Shown in pieces: positions 1 to 6,321 of a DNA stretch of 11,002 nucleotides. Position numbers and translations under genes: made by a program. This DNA comes from JASJHI01 sp965371355. Lineage in GTDB: Bacteria; Actinomycetota; Acidimicrobiia; Acidimicrobiales; Ilumatobacteraceae. The notes beneath the pieces are model-generated. The model saw only the letters and a list, made by a program, of their open reading frames with translations. It ran no database searches and had not been told where the DNA came from. The DNA lies in assembly GCA_965371355.1 (NCBI GenBank), contig CBDUYD010000097.1, forward strand, positions 1-11,002, read 5' to 3'. The stretch's first letter is position 1. Every line of letters starts with the position of its first letter.

Positions 1-913
1 GCACCGACCGTGCCCGTGCCCGCTTCGACAGCGTCACCGCGAGCATCTCGAGCACTATCCGCTGCACGTTGTTCTCGGGCTGCGCCTCGGTCAAGCCCAG
101 TGAGTTGACCTGCACTCCGTAGCGGAAGCGCAGCGCCTTGTCGTCCGTGACGGCGTACCGCGATCGCCCGATGTGCTCCCACATCTCGGTCATCGCCCGT
201 AGCTTGCAGATCTCCTCGACGAAGCGGATGCCGGCATTGACGAAGAACGAGATCGACCCGAACACCTGAGTGAACTCGGCGTCGTCGACCTGACCGGAGT
301 CGCGCACGGCGTCGAGTACCCCGATCGCCGTCGCCATCGAGTAGGCGATCTCCTGCTCGGGTGTCGCTCCGGCTTCTTGGAGGTGGTACGAGCAGACGTT
401 GATCGGGTTCCACTTCGGAGCGTGCTGCGCGCACCAGGCGACCATGTCGACGATCAGTCGGCGCGACGGAGCGGGCGGGAAGATGTAGGTGCCCCTCGAC
501 AGGTACTCCTTGACGATGTCGTTCTGCGTCGTCCCGCGCAGTTCGGCCGGGTCGATCCCCTGCTCGTCGGCATTGGCGATGTACAGAGCGAGTAGCCATG
601 CCGCCGTCGCGTTGATCGTCATCGAGGTGTTCATCCGATCGGGCGGGATCTGATCGAGCAGCGTCCGCATGTGACCGAGGTGGACGACCGGGACACCCAC
701 CTTGCCGACCTCGCCCCGCGCCATCGGGGAGTCGGGGTCGTAGCCGGTCTGGGTCGGGAGGTCGAACGCGATCGACAGGCCGGTCTGGCCCTTGGCGAGG
801 TTGGTGCGATAGAGCTCGTTGGACGCCTCGGCGGTCGAGTGCCCCGAGTACGTACGCATCATCCAGGGACGATCCCTCTCGGTCGGGCCCGGTCTGCGCT
901 CTCGCTCGCTCAT
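1..913 (-). CDS. meaA: Ethylmalonyl-CoA mutase (Ecm/MeaA-type acyl-CoA mutase), N-terminal part
   Basis: This is the first ~304 codons of a coenzyme-B12-dependent acyl-CoA mutase; the rest lies beyond the left edge. Such enzymes convert (2R)-ethylmalonyl-CoA to methylsuccinyl-CoA in the cytoplasmic ethylmalonyl-CoA pathway. Reading from ATG at 913 I see RTYSGHSTAEASNELYRTNL, GQTGLSIAFDLPTQTGYD, MNTSMTINATA, QNDIVKEYLSRGTYIFPP, KWNPINVCSYHLQEAGATPE and RYGVQVNSLGLTEAQPENN. The segments FDLPTQTGYD, MNTSMTINATA and KWNPINVCSYHLQEAGATPEQE are what I recall of Ecm/MeaA; methylmalonyl-CoA mutase large subunits instead have FDLATHRGYD, MTVSMTMNGA and KFNSISISGYH. The C-terminal B12-binding domain is not in view. 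ATG 913 gives a short N-terminal extension before RTYSGHS and has GGCGAG about 10 bases upstream; an in-frame TTG at 937 is a weaker alternative. The upstream hydroxybutyryl-CoA dehydrogenase belongs to the same pathway. Confidence 0.9.
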   Translation of the reverse strand, partial: MSERERRPGPTERDRPWMMRTYSGHSTAEASNELYRTNLAKGQTGLSIAFDLPTQTGYDPDSPMARGEVGKVGVPVVHLGHMRTLLDQIPPDRMNTSMTINATAAWLLALYIANADEQGIDPAELRGTTQNDIVKEYLSRGTYIFPPAPSRRLIVDMVAWCAQHAPKWNPINVCSYHLQEAGATPEQEIAYSMATAIGVLDAVRDSGQVDDAEFTQVFGSISFFVNAGIRFVEEICKLRAMTEMWEHIGRSRYAVTDDKALRFRYGVQVNSLGLTEAQPENNVQRIVLEMLAVTLSKRARARSV

Positions 914-935
914 CGCAAGATTCTCGCCGTTCGGC

Positions 936-941
936 AAGATA
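936..941 (-). promoter_or_regulatory. Possible -10 element (TATCTT) of the mutase gene
   Basis: On the minus strand TATCTT fits the actinobacterial TANNNT consensus and ends 22 bases before the ATG at 913. Initiation about 7 bases downstream would leave a leader of ~15 bases containing the weak GGCGAG ribosome site. No clear -35 is seen at 16-19 bases upstream, so this rests on the hexamer and its placement only. Confidence 0.25.
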
Positions 942-982
942 TTCCTCAACTCCCGCTCCGGATCCGCCGATGAAATAGTTGT

Positions 983-999
983 CCGGCCGCAACGGCCGG
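983..999 (-). repeat. GC-rich hairpin in the leader of the mutase gene
   Basis: CCGGCCG (983-989) and CGGCCGG (993-999) form a perfect 7-bp stem around a 3-base loop. It sits about 70 bases upstream of the mutase start codon. No T-tract follows on the minus strand, so a simple intrinsic terminator is not indicated; it may be an attenuator, an RNA-stability element or a chance GC palindrome. Confidence 0.35.
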
Positions 1000-1131
1000 C
1001 CGCAAAAGAGCGATTCCCGACCGCATCCCCCCAGGATCGGGTTTCGCTCGAGCGGTTCCTTCAGGCGGGAACCAATGCCCATCCGGATGGCGGTCCGGTT
1101 GAGCGGAAGTCGGATGGTGGATCCGGCTTCT

Positions 1132-1175
1132 GAACTGCGGTGTGGAGAGTCGGCGTACTCTCCACACCGCAGTTC
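1132..1175 (-). terminator. Perfect 19-bp hairpin downstream of aat, probable terminator
   Basis: The left arm GAACTGCGGTGTGGAGAGT (1132-1150) and the right arm ACTCTCCACACCGCAGTTC (1157-1175) are exact reverse complements, separated by a 6-base loop (1151-1156). The hairpin starts 18 bases after the aat stop codon on the minus strand, where an end-of-operon terminator is expected. Transcribed leftwards it has no U-tract, as is common for GC-rich actinobacterial terminators; read rightwards it is followed by TTTT (1179-1182), but no plus-strand gene ends here. It would separate the dehydrogenase-aat unit from the mutase gene. Confidence 0.6.
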
Positions 1176-1193
1176 TCGTTTTCGGACCGGTGG

Positions 1194-1862
1194 CTACGAC
1201 CCGACCGCCGAACCCAGTCGATCGAGGTAGTCGCCGCGCGATACCTCGATCGCCCCGAGCGATTCGAGGTGCGGTGTCGCCCATTGCACGTCGAACAGCG
1301 TCACGCCGTCGGTGCGGAGGTGCTCGACGAGGTGCAACAGGGCGACCTTCGACGCGTCGGTTGCGCGGTGGAACATCGATTCGCCCGCGAAGAGGCCGCC
1401 GATCCTCACGCCGTACAGTCCGCCGACGAGTTCGTCGTCGAGCCAGACCTCGACCGACTCGGCCCAGCCGAGTCCGAAGAGTGTGCCGTAGGCGACGCGT
1501 ACCGGTTCGGAGATCCAGAAGCCGTCACGCCCGGGATCTCCGCAGGCGCGCACGACGGCTTCGAACGCGGCGTTCGTGGTGACGGTGAACCGGGGTGCCG
1601 ATCGCCGCAGGCTGCGGCTCGCATGGAACCCGTCGAGTGGGATGATGCCCCGCGGATCTGGCGAGTACCACGCGATCTGCGACGATCGCTTTCGCGGCTC
1701 GAGCGGCATCGGGAACAGTCCGCACCGGTACGCCGCGAGCAGCGTCCCCGGTGCGAGATCGGCCCCGATCGCGATGACGTCCATCCCGGCCTCGGCCGCC
1801 GCCGGATCGGGCATCTCGAACCGCGACGGCTCTGGTTCGGTGCGCGGTGGTCGTCCGTCCAT
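1194..1862 (-). CDS. aat: Leucyl/phenylalanyl-tRNA--protein transferase (Aat)
   Basis: This 222-residue cytoplasmic enzyme transfers Leu or Phe from aminoacyl-tRNA to proteins with N-terminal Arg or Lys, marking them for the ClpS/ClpAP branch of the N-end rule pathway. Family signatures in order are IAIGADLAPGTLLAAYRCGL then FPM (30-52), WYSPDPRGIIPL (65-76), FWISEPVRVAY (115-125), SVEVWLDDELVGGLYGV (136-152), GGLFAGESMFHRATDASKVA (155-174) and FDVQWATPHLESLGAIEVSR (190-209). The conserved Glu of GESMF is E161, and the Asp/Gln pair of the usual DCQ motif is D191/Q193, with Val replacing Cys. Length is close to the E. coli enzyme (234 aa). ATG 1862 is preceded by AGGAT about 10 bases away. It lies 50 bases after the dehydrogenase stop on the same strand, so the two are probably cotranscribed. 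The open frame continuing upstream of 1862 is only a shadow over the dehydrogenase gene. Confidence 0.93.
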   Translation of the reverse strand: MDGRPPRTEPEPSRFEMPDPAAAEAGMDVIAIGADLAPGTLLAAYRCGLFPMPLEPRKRSSQIAWYSPDPRGIIPLDGFHASRSLRRSAPRFTVTTNAAFEAVVRACGDPGRDGFWISEPVRVAYGTLFGLGWAESVEVWLDDELVGGLYGVRIGGLFAGESMFHRATDASKVALLHLVEHLRTDGVTLFDVQWATPHLESLGAIEVSRGDYLDRLGSAVGS

Positions 1863-1912
1863 GGCCAACCCATCCTGCCAGCGCCGCCTGGCGCGCCGGT
1901 CGCCGCGAGCGT

Positions 1913-2764
1913 TCAGTAGGTGCGGAAGCCCTGCTTCGACTTGCGCCCGAGATGCCCGGCGGCGACCATGCGGCGCAGCATCGGCATCGCCGCATAGTTC
2001 GGATCGCGGAACTCGTCGTAGAGGGCATCGAGGATCGACATCGACGTGTCGAGCCCGACGAGGTCGAGCAGTGCGAACGGCCCCATCGGGAAGTTGCAGC
2101 CACCCATCATCGCCGTGTCGATGTCGTCCATCGAGGCGGTGCCCTGCTCGAGCATGCGTACCGCGTTGTTGAGGTACGGGAACAGTAAGGCGTTGACGAC
2201 GAAGCCCGCCCGATCTTCGACCAGCACTGCATCCTTCCCGCAGGCCTCGGCGAACTCGACCGCCACCGAGGTCGTCTTCTTGCTCGCGGTCAGCGGCTTG
2301 ATGACCTCGACCAACTTCATCGCGGGCGCCGGGTTGAAGAAGTGGATCCCGCAAACCTTGTCGGGCCGCTGGGTCACCATCGCCAACTCGATGACGGGCA
2401 GCGTCGACGTGTTCGTCGCCAGAATGCCCGCCGGCTTCACGATCTGCTCCAGTTCGGCGAACAGCTCGCGCTTGACGGCGAGATCCTCGACGACGCTCTC
2501 GATCACGAGATCGCAGTCGGCGAGTCGTCCGAGGTGGTCGGTGACGGTTATCCGATCGAGGATCGCCCGCCGCTCGTCCTCGGTCATCCGCTCCTTCGCG
2601 ACGTGGCGCGCCAACCCGGATCCGACCCTGTCGAGTACCGCGTCGGCACCCTCCTGGGTGCGCGAACGCACGACGACGGCGAAGCCGGCGCGTGCCGCGA
2701 CCTCGGCCAATCCCGATCCCATGATCCCGGATCCGACCACACCCACGCACGAAATCTTGCTCAT
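1913..2764 (-). CDS. 3-hydroxybutyryl-CoA / 3-hydroxyacyl-CoA dehydrogenase
   Basis: This 283-residue cytoplasmic enzyme interconverts acetoacetyl-CoA and 3-hydroxybutyryl-CoA (FadB2/Hbd type). The N-terminal Rossmann domain begins VGVVGSGIMGSGLAEVAARA with the GxGxxG glycines at 11, 13 and 16. The family signature GIHFFNPAPAMKLVEVIKP (139-157) supplies the catalytic dyad His141 and Glu153, with NTS at 118-120. The C-terminal helical domain shows DRAGFVVNALLFPYLNNA (184-201), NFPMGPFALLDLVGLDT (224-240) and GRKSKQGF (273-280). At the end of the second beta strand the sequence is VVVRSRT (30-36), where NAD-specific members usually have an acidic residue; this suggests NADP(H) preference, by inference. 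The frame is open further upstream to 2866, but ATG 2764 puts the Rossmann glycines at the usual place and sits 6 bases after a -10-like box. Likely partners are aat (same operon) and the ethylmalonyl-CoA mutase of the same pathway. Confidence 0.92.
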   Translation of the reverse strand: MSKISCVGVVGSGIMGSGLAEVAARAGFAVVVRSRTQEGADAVLDRVGSGLARHVAKERMTEDERRAILDRITVTDHLGRLADCDLVIESVVEDLAVKRELFAELEQIVKPAGILATNTSTLPVIELAMVTQRPDKVCGIHFFNPAPAMKLVEVIKPLTASKKTTSVAVEFAEACGKDAVLVEDRAGFVVNALLFPYLNNAVRMLEQGTASMDDIDTAMMGGCNFPMGPFALLDLVGLDTSMSILDALYDEFRDPNYAAMPMLRRMVAAGHLGRKSKQGFRTY

Positions 2765-2770
2765 CGCGCG

Positions 2771-2800
2771 AGCGTAGTTACCGTTCAGTAACCGGACCAA
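2771..2800 (-). promoter_or_regulatory. Probable leaderless promoter of the dehydrogenase gene
   Basis: On the minus strand TTGGTC (plus 2795-2800) and TACGCT (plus 2771-2776) are separated by 18 bases, and the -10-like box ends 6 bases before the ATG at 2764. That spacing would start transcription at or beside the start codon, consistent with the lack of a Shine-Dalgarno sequence. The -35 matches TTGACA at 4 of 6 positions (T, T, G and the C at position 5 do not all align perfectly), so the -10 box and its spacing are the stronger evidence. Confidence 0.4.
2777..2792. promoter_or_regulatory. Imperfect palindrome in the promoter spacer, candidate operator
   Basis: GTTACCGTTCAGTAAC has 5-bp perfect outer arms (GTTAC/GTAAC) and a matching G/C pair inside, so 6 of 8 symmetric pairs are complementary. 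It lies in the -35/-10 spacer of the dehydrogenase promoter, where a bound repressor would block RNA polymerase. Size and position suit a TetR-family operator, a common type of control for acyl-CoA genes, but no such regulator is encoded in the window. Confidence 0.4.
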
Positions 2801-2876
2801 AGCCGCTCGGGTGGCTCGCCAGGTGCCCCTCGGGACGTCGTGACAGCGCGTTGTGGCCGCGCGCACCGCCGTCGCG

Positions 2877-2882
2877 TATCGT
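2877..2882 (+). promoter_or_regulatory. Possible -10 element (TATCGT) of the mrp operon
   Basis: TATCGT fits the TANNNT consensus and ends 33 bases before the chosen mrpA ATG, giving a short leader. No -35 match is obvious. The same hexamer precedes the glycosyltransferase gene at 10941. Confidence 0.3.
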
Positions 2883-2915
2883 CATCGCGTCGAGCCGCAG
2901 CGCTCGATCGACCTC

Positions 2916-5342
2916 ATGTTCGCACTCCTCCTGCTCTACCTCGTGCTCGGCGTCGGCATCGTCGCGGCGGGCAACGTGCTCGGTCGGCGCGCGTTCGCGG
3001 TGGCCGCACTGGCTCCGTTCGTCACGGTCGTCTGGGCGATCGCCCGGTCGGATCAGGTGATCGACGGCGAGCCCGTGACCGAATCGTTCACGTGGGTGGC
3101 AGGGCTCGACCTCTCGATCGACCTCCGCCTGGACGCCTTCGCGCTCGTGATGGTCTCGCTGATCGCCGGCATCGGACTGCTGATCTGTCTCTACTCACTC
3201 AGCTACTTCGCGCCCGACAAGCCCGGTGTCGGCCGTCTGGCGGGTGTGATGACGATCTTCGCCGGCGCGATGCTCGGCGTCGTCCTCTCCGACCACCTGA
3301 TCGCACTGTTCATCGCATGGGAACTCACCTCGGTCACGTCGTATCTGCTGATCGGCAACGACGACACCAATCCGAGGGCGCGGGCTGCGGCGCTGCAGGC
3401 GCTGCTGATCACCGGTGCGGGTGGACTGGTCCTGCTCGCCGGCTTCATCATCATCGGTCAGCAGGCCGGCACTTACCTGATCTCGGAGCTGCTCGAGAAT
3501 CCGCCGTCCGGCTCACTCATCAACGCCGCCCTCATCTGTGTTCTCGTCGGCGCGTTCACGAAGTCGGCGCAGGTGCCGTTCAGCTCGTGGCTACCCGGGG
3601 CGATGGTCGCGCCGACACCGATCAGTGCTTACCTTCACAGCGCCACGATGGTGAAGGCGGGCGTCTATCTCGTAGCCAGGTTCTCGCCGATGTTCGCGCT
3701 CGAGGGCGCCTGGCGGGCCAGCGTCCTGGTGATCGGTGCGATCACGATGGTGCTGGGCGGTGTCCGCGCCCTGCGCCAGCACGACCTCAAGCTCCTGCTC
3801 GCGTACGGCACCGTCAGTCAGCTCGGCTTCCTGATGCTGCTGTTCGGAACGGGCAACGACCACATCGCGCAGGCGGGGATCGTGCTGCTCCTCGCACACG
3901 GCTGCTTCAAGGCGGCGCTCTTCATGGTCGTCGGGATCATCGACCACGGCGCCGGCACGCGGGACATCCGGCGGCTCGACGGGTTCGGCAGCGGCTGGGC
4001 GCCGCTCAAGGTGGTGGCGGTCGTCAGCGCCGCGTCGATGGCCGGGCTTCCGCCGTTGCTCGGCTTCATCGCCAAGGAGAAGGCGCTCGACAGCTATGTC
4101 GAGTACGGCGACTTCGCGGGCGCCACCCTCGTCCTCGTCGTGATCGCCGCCGCGTCGATCCTCACGTTCGCCTATTCGGCACGATTCGTGCTCGGGCTGT
4201 GGGGGGCGTACCACGTCGATGAAGACCTCGGGGCGGCTGAAGGAACGTCCGTCGAGGAGCTGCCCGACCCGCACGCGCCGTCGTTCGCGTTCCTCGCGCC
4301 TGCGGCGGTCCTCACCGTCGCGACGATCGTGTTCGGCGTGTGGCCGAGCCTGCTCGACGACCTGGTCGCCGCAGCGACGATCGCGCTCGAACCCGCCGCC
4401 CACCCCGCCGAGTTGGAGCTGTGGGCCGGTGCCAACACCGCCGTGATGCTGTCGGGGCTGATCATCGCCTGCGGACTCGTGCTGACACTGTTGCGCGGGC
4501 CCGTCGAGGTCGCGCAGCGGAGGGCCTCACGGGCGATCGCGTTCATCCCCAGCTCCGAGCGCGTCTTCCTGGCGATCCTGCGCGGCGTCGGCGCCACCGC
4601 CCGCGTCGTCACGGCGACGCTGCAGAACGGATCGCTGCCGATCTACGTGTCGATCATCATGCTCACGGCGACCGCGGTCCCTCTGATCGGCTTCGCCGGG
4701 GAGATCGGCGACATGCCCGAATTCGTCGAGAGCCCGATCCACGTCGTGTTAGTCGGGCTGATCGTGAGCGCCGCGATCGGGGCCACGATCACCCGCCGCC
4801 GCATCGCCGCCGCGATCATGCTCGGCGCGGTCGGCTACGCGATGGCGGGCCTCTACATCGCCCGCGGCGCTCCGGATCTCGCACTCACCCAGTTCGCGAT
4901 CGAGACGCTCAGCACCGTGCTGTTCGTTCTCGTGCTGCGCTTCCTTCCGAGCACTTGGTCGCATCGGACCCCGGCGATCGCAACGCCGATGCGAATCGCC
5001 GTCTCGGCGGCGGTCGGAGTTGCGATCTTCGTGTTCGCGCTCTCGGCGAGCAACGCCCGTTCAGACGTGAGCGAGCCGTCGATGTCGGAGGCCCAGGTCG
5101 CAGCTGCGTTGCCGGAGGGCAAGGGGAAGAACGTCGTCAACGTGATCCTCGTCGACTTCCGCGGCTGGGACACGATGGGTGAGATCACCGTGCTCGTCGT
5201 CGCCGCGGCCGGTGCTGTCAGCCTGGCTCGTACCGGCAGGCGCCGCGGCGATCCGGGTTCGACGTTCGAAGAGGTGCTCGACTTCGATCCACCCATCACC
5301 GCGTCCACGCCGACCGCCGACGACGGGGGAACGCTGCGATGA
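2916..5342 (+). CDS. mrpA: Mrp antiporter subunit A (MrpA/MnhA), with C-terminal MrpB-like (DUF4040) region
   Basis: This is the large 808-residue membrane subunit of the Mrp Na+(K+)/H+ antiporter, related to complex I NuoL/ND5. The N-terminal two thirds form the proton-channel domain: WELTS holds the conserved Glu136, FTKSAQVPFSSWLPGAM holds Lys216, HSATMVKAGVYL holds His241 and Lys247, and HGCFKAALF holds Lys332. The C-terminal part has GAPDLALTQFAIETLSTVLF (651-670) and LVDFRGWDTMGEITVL (745-760), typical of the DUF4040/MBH region of MrpA. I estimate about 20 membrane segments, followed by a hydrophilic tail from ~770. ATG 2916 is chosen because it directly precedes the first membrane helix; an in-frame GTG at 2853 would add 21 residues of non-membrane sequence, and neither has a good ribosome site. 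The stop overlaps the mrpB start by 4 bases. Confidence 0.94.
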   Translation: MFALLLLYLVLGVGIVAAGNVLGRRAFAVAALAPFVTVVWAIARSDQVIDGEPVTESFTWVAGLDLSIDLRLDAFALVMVSLIAGIGLLICLYSLSYFAPDKPGVGRLAGVMTIFAGAMLGVVLSDHLIALFIAWELTSVTSYLLIGNDDTNPRARAAALQALLITGAGGLVLLAGFIIIGQQAGTYLISELLENPPSGSLINAALICVLVGAFTKSAQVPFSSWLPGAMVAPTPISAYLHSATMVKAGVYLVARFSPMFALEGAWRASVLVIGAITMVLGGVRALRQHDLKLLLAYGTVSQLGFLMLLFGTGNDHIAQAGIVLLLAHGCFKAALFMVVGIIDHGAGTRDIRRLDGFGSGWAPLKVVAVVSAASMAGLPPLLGFIAKEKALDSYVEYGDFAGATLVLVVIAAASILTFAYSARFVLGLWGAYHVDEDLGAAEGTSVEELPDPHAPSFAFLAPAAVLTVATIVFGVWPSLLDDLVAAATIALEPAAHPAELELWAGANTAVMLSGLIIACGLVLTLLRGPVEVAQRRASRAIAFIPSSERVFLAILRGVGATARVVTATLQNGSLPIYVSIIMLTATAVPLIGFAGEIGDMPEFVESPIHVVLVGLIVSAAIGATITRRRIAAAIMLGAVGYAMAGLYIARGAPDLALTQFAIETLSTVLFVLVLRFLPSTWSHRTPAIATPMRIAVSAAVGVAIFVFALSASNARSDVSEPSMSEAQVAAALPEGKGKNVVNVILVDFRGWDTMGEITVLVVAAAGAVSLARTGRRRGDPGSTFEEVLDFDPPITASTPTADDGGTLR

Positions 5343-5908
5343 GCGGCCAGGTGTGGCGCCCCGACGCGCTGATGCCCACGCAGGGGCGGCCGCTGATCCT
5401 CGAGACGACGATCAAGCTGATCTACCACTCGATCCTCGTCCTCGCCCTCTACTTCCTGTTCGCCGGGCACAACCTGCCGGGCGGCGGCTTCGTCGGTGGC
5501 CTGATGGTCGGCGCGGCGGTCTCACTGCGCTACCTGGCGGGTGGATCGGCGGCCGTGCAGTCGAGCTTCGTCCTGCGACCCCATCTGATCCTCGGGATCG
5601 GGCTCGTGGTCGCGGCGACGACCGCGCTCGTGCCGATATTCCTCGGCGGGTCGGTGCTCGAGCACGGGTCGTTCGCGGTCGACATCCCGGCGATCGGCCA
5701 TGTCAAGTTCCCCAGCACACTCGCCTTCGACATCGGCGTGTTCCTCGTCGTCGTCGGGCTCGTGCTGCTCGCGTTCGAAGCGTTCGGCGACGATTTCGAC
5801 GAGGTTCGCTCAGCCGCTGATGTATTCGAGTCCGGCGAGGTCGACGCGACCGATGAGTTCCGCGCAACCGGCGCCGTCGACCGAACCGGCGGGGGCGACG
5901 TCCGATGA
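5339..5908 (+). CDS. mrpB: Mrp antiporter subunit B (MrpB/MnhB)
   Basis: This 189-residue integral membrane subunit belongs to the MnhB domain family. The hallmark GHNLPGGGFVGGLM begins at residue 43, after a helix YHSILVLALYFLF (29-41). FDIGVFLVVVGLVLLAFEAF around 130-150 is the usual last helix. About four membrane segments are expected, and the ~40-residue C-terminal tail is hydrophilic and rich in Asp and Glu. It assembles with MrpA and the other subunits and is needed for antiport. ATG 5339 overlaps the mrpA stop (ATGA), so translational coupling is likely. Confidence 0.94.
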   Translation: MSGQVWRPDALMPTQGRPLILETTIKLIYHSILVLALYFLFAGHNLPGGGFVGGLMVGAAVSLRYLAGGSAAVQSSFVLRPHLILGIGLVVAATTALVPIFLGGSVLEHGSFAVDIPAIGHVKFPSTLAFDIGVFLVVVGLVLLAFEAFGDDFDEVRSAADVFESGEVDATDEFRATGAVDRTGGGDVR

Positions 5909-6321
5909 GCGTCCTCCTCGCCTTCGCCTCGGCGATGCTCTTCGCCGCCGGTACTTACCTTCTGCTGCAACGCCGGCTCTCGCGAATCATCGTCGGGATC
6001 GGCCTCGTCGGGCACGGCTCCAACATCTTGCTCATCACCTCGGGTGGTCCGGGCGGGATCCCGCCGATCATCGGGACGGGCGATCCGACCGACTTCTCCG
6101 ATCCCCTGCCGCAGGCCCTCGCGCTCACCTCGATCGTGATCACCTTCGGTGTCACCGCATTCCTCCTCGCGCTCGGCTACCGCAGTTGGCGGATCACACA
6201 CGACGACATCGTCGAGGACGACGTCGAGGACCGCTTCGTCGCCAGGCGGCGCGGGGACACCGAACTCGAAGAGCTTGAGAGGGCGGAGCGGGAGCTGGCG
6301 GCCGAGGAGGATCGGCCGTGA
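5905..6321 (+). CDS. mrpC: Mrp antiporter subunit C (MrpC/MnhC, NuoK-like)
   Basis: This 138-residue membrane subunit is homologous to complex I NuoK. It has three hydrophobic segments: ~3-20, ~28-47 (IIVGIGLVGHGSNILLITSG) and ~70-92 (PQALALTSIVITFGVTAFLL). The last matches the family pattern DPLPQALxLTxIVIxF. The ~45-residue C-terminal tail is highly charged (DDIVEDDVEDRF, then ELEELERAERELAAEE), longer than I recall for typical MrpC (~110 aa). ATG 5905 overlaps the mrpB stop by 4 bases, and the 3' end overlaps mrpD by 4 bases. Confidence 0.93.
   Translation: MSVLLAFASAMLFAAGTYLLLQRRLSRIIVGIGLVGHGSNILLITSGGPGGIPPIIGTGDPTDFSDPLPQALALTSIVITFGVTAFLLALGYRSWRITHDDIVEDDVEDRFVARRRGDTELEELERAERELAAEEDRP
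6304..6310 (+). promoter_or_regulatory. Ribosome binding site of mrpD
   Basis: GAGGAGG lies 7 bases before the GTG at 6318, inside the end of mrpC. It supports GTG 6318 as the start and allows independent initiation in addition to coupling. Confidence 0.6.

Larger units (their letters stand above)
914..1193. other. 280-bp non-coding stretch between aat and the mutase gene, rich in inverted repeats
   Basis: No convincing gene is seen on either strand: the open frames here are short, overlap each other and are rich in Arg and Pro. On the minus strand this would be the 3' end of aat plus the leader of the mutase gene. It holds a perfect 19-bp inverted repeat (1132-1175), a 12-bp palindrome CCATCCGGATGG (1079-1090), an inverted repeat GGTTCC/GGAACC (1054-1073) and a 7-bp GC hairpin with a 3-base loop (983-999). 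A TATCTT box on the minus strand (plus 936-941) lies 22 bases before the mutase ATG and could be a -10 element, but no good -35 accompanies it. No B12-box is visible. Confidence 0.6.

Noticed and set aside
1..913. Methylmalonyl-CoA mutase large subunit
   Set aside because: The diagnostic segments follow Ecm/MeaA (FDLPTQTGYD, MNTSMTINATA, KWNPINVCSYH) and differ from the corresponding methylmalonyl-CoA mutase segments.
1132..1175. Terminal inverted repeat of an insertion sequence
   Set aside because: The two arms are 6 bases apart with nothing between them, and no transposase or target-site duplication is nearby.
914..1193. Cobalamin riboswitch in front of the B12-dependent mutase gene
   Set aside because: No B12-box-like GCCACTG sequence or matching peripheral stems can be seen on the minus strand, and known cobalamin switches usually control B12 synthesis or uptake rather than mutases.
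1140..1919. A 259-residue plus-strand gene opposite aat
   Set aside because: It is the antisense shadow of a well-supported aat gene, with no membrane segment, motif or ribosome site of its own.
1194..2750. One 518-residue minus-strand protein covering aat and most of the dehydrogenase gene
   Set aside because: Only its last 222 residues match a family (Aat). The upstream part is Arg-rich shadow sequence in the wrong register of the dehydrogenase gene.
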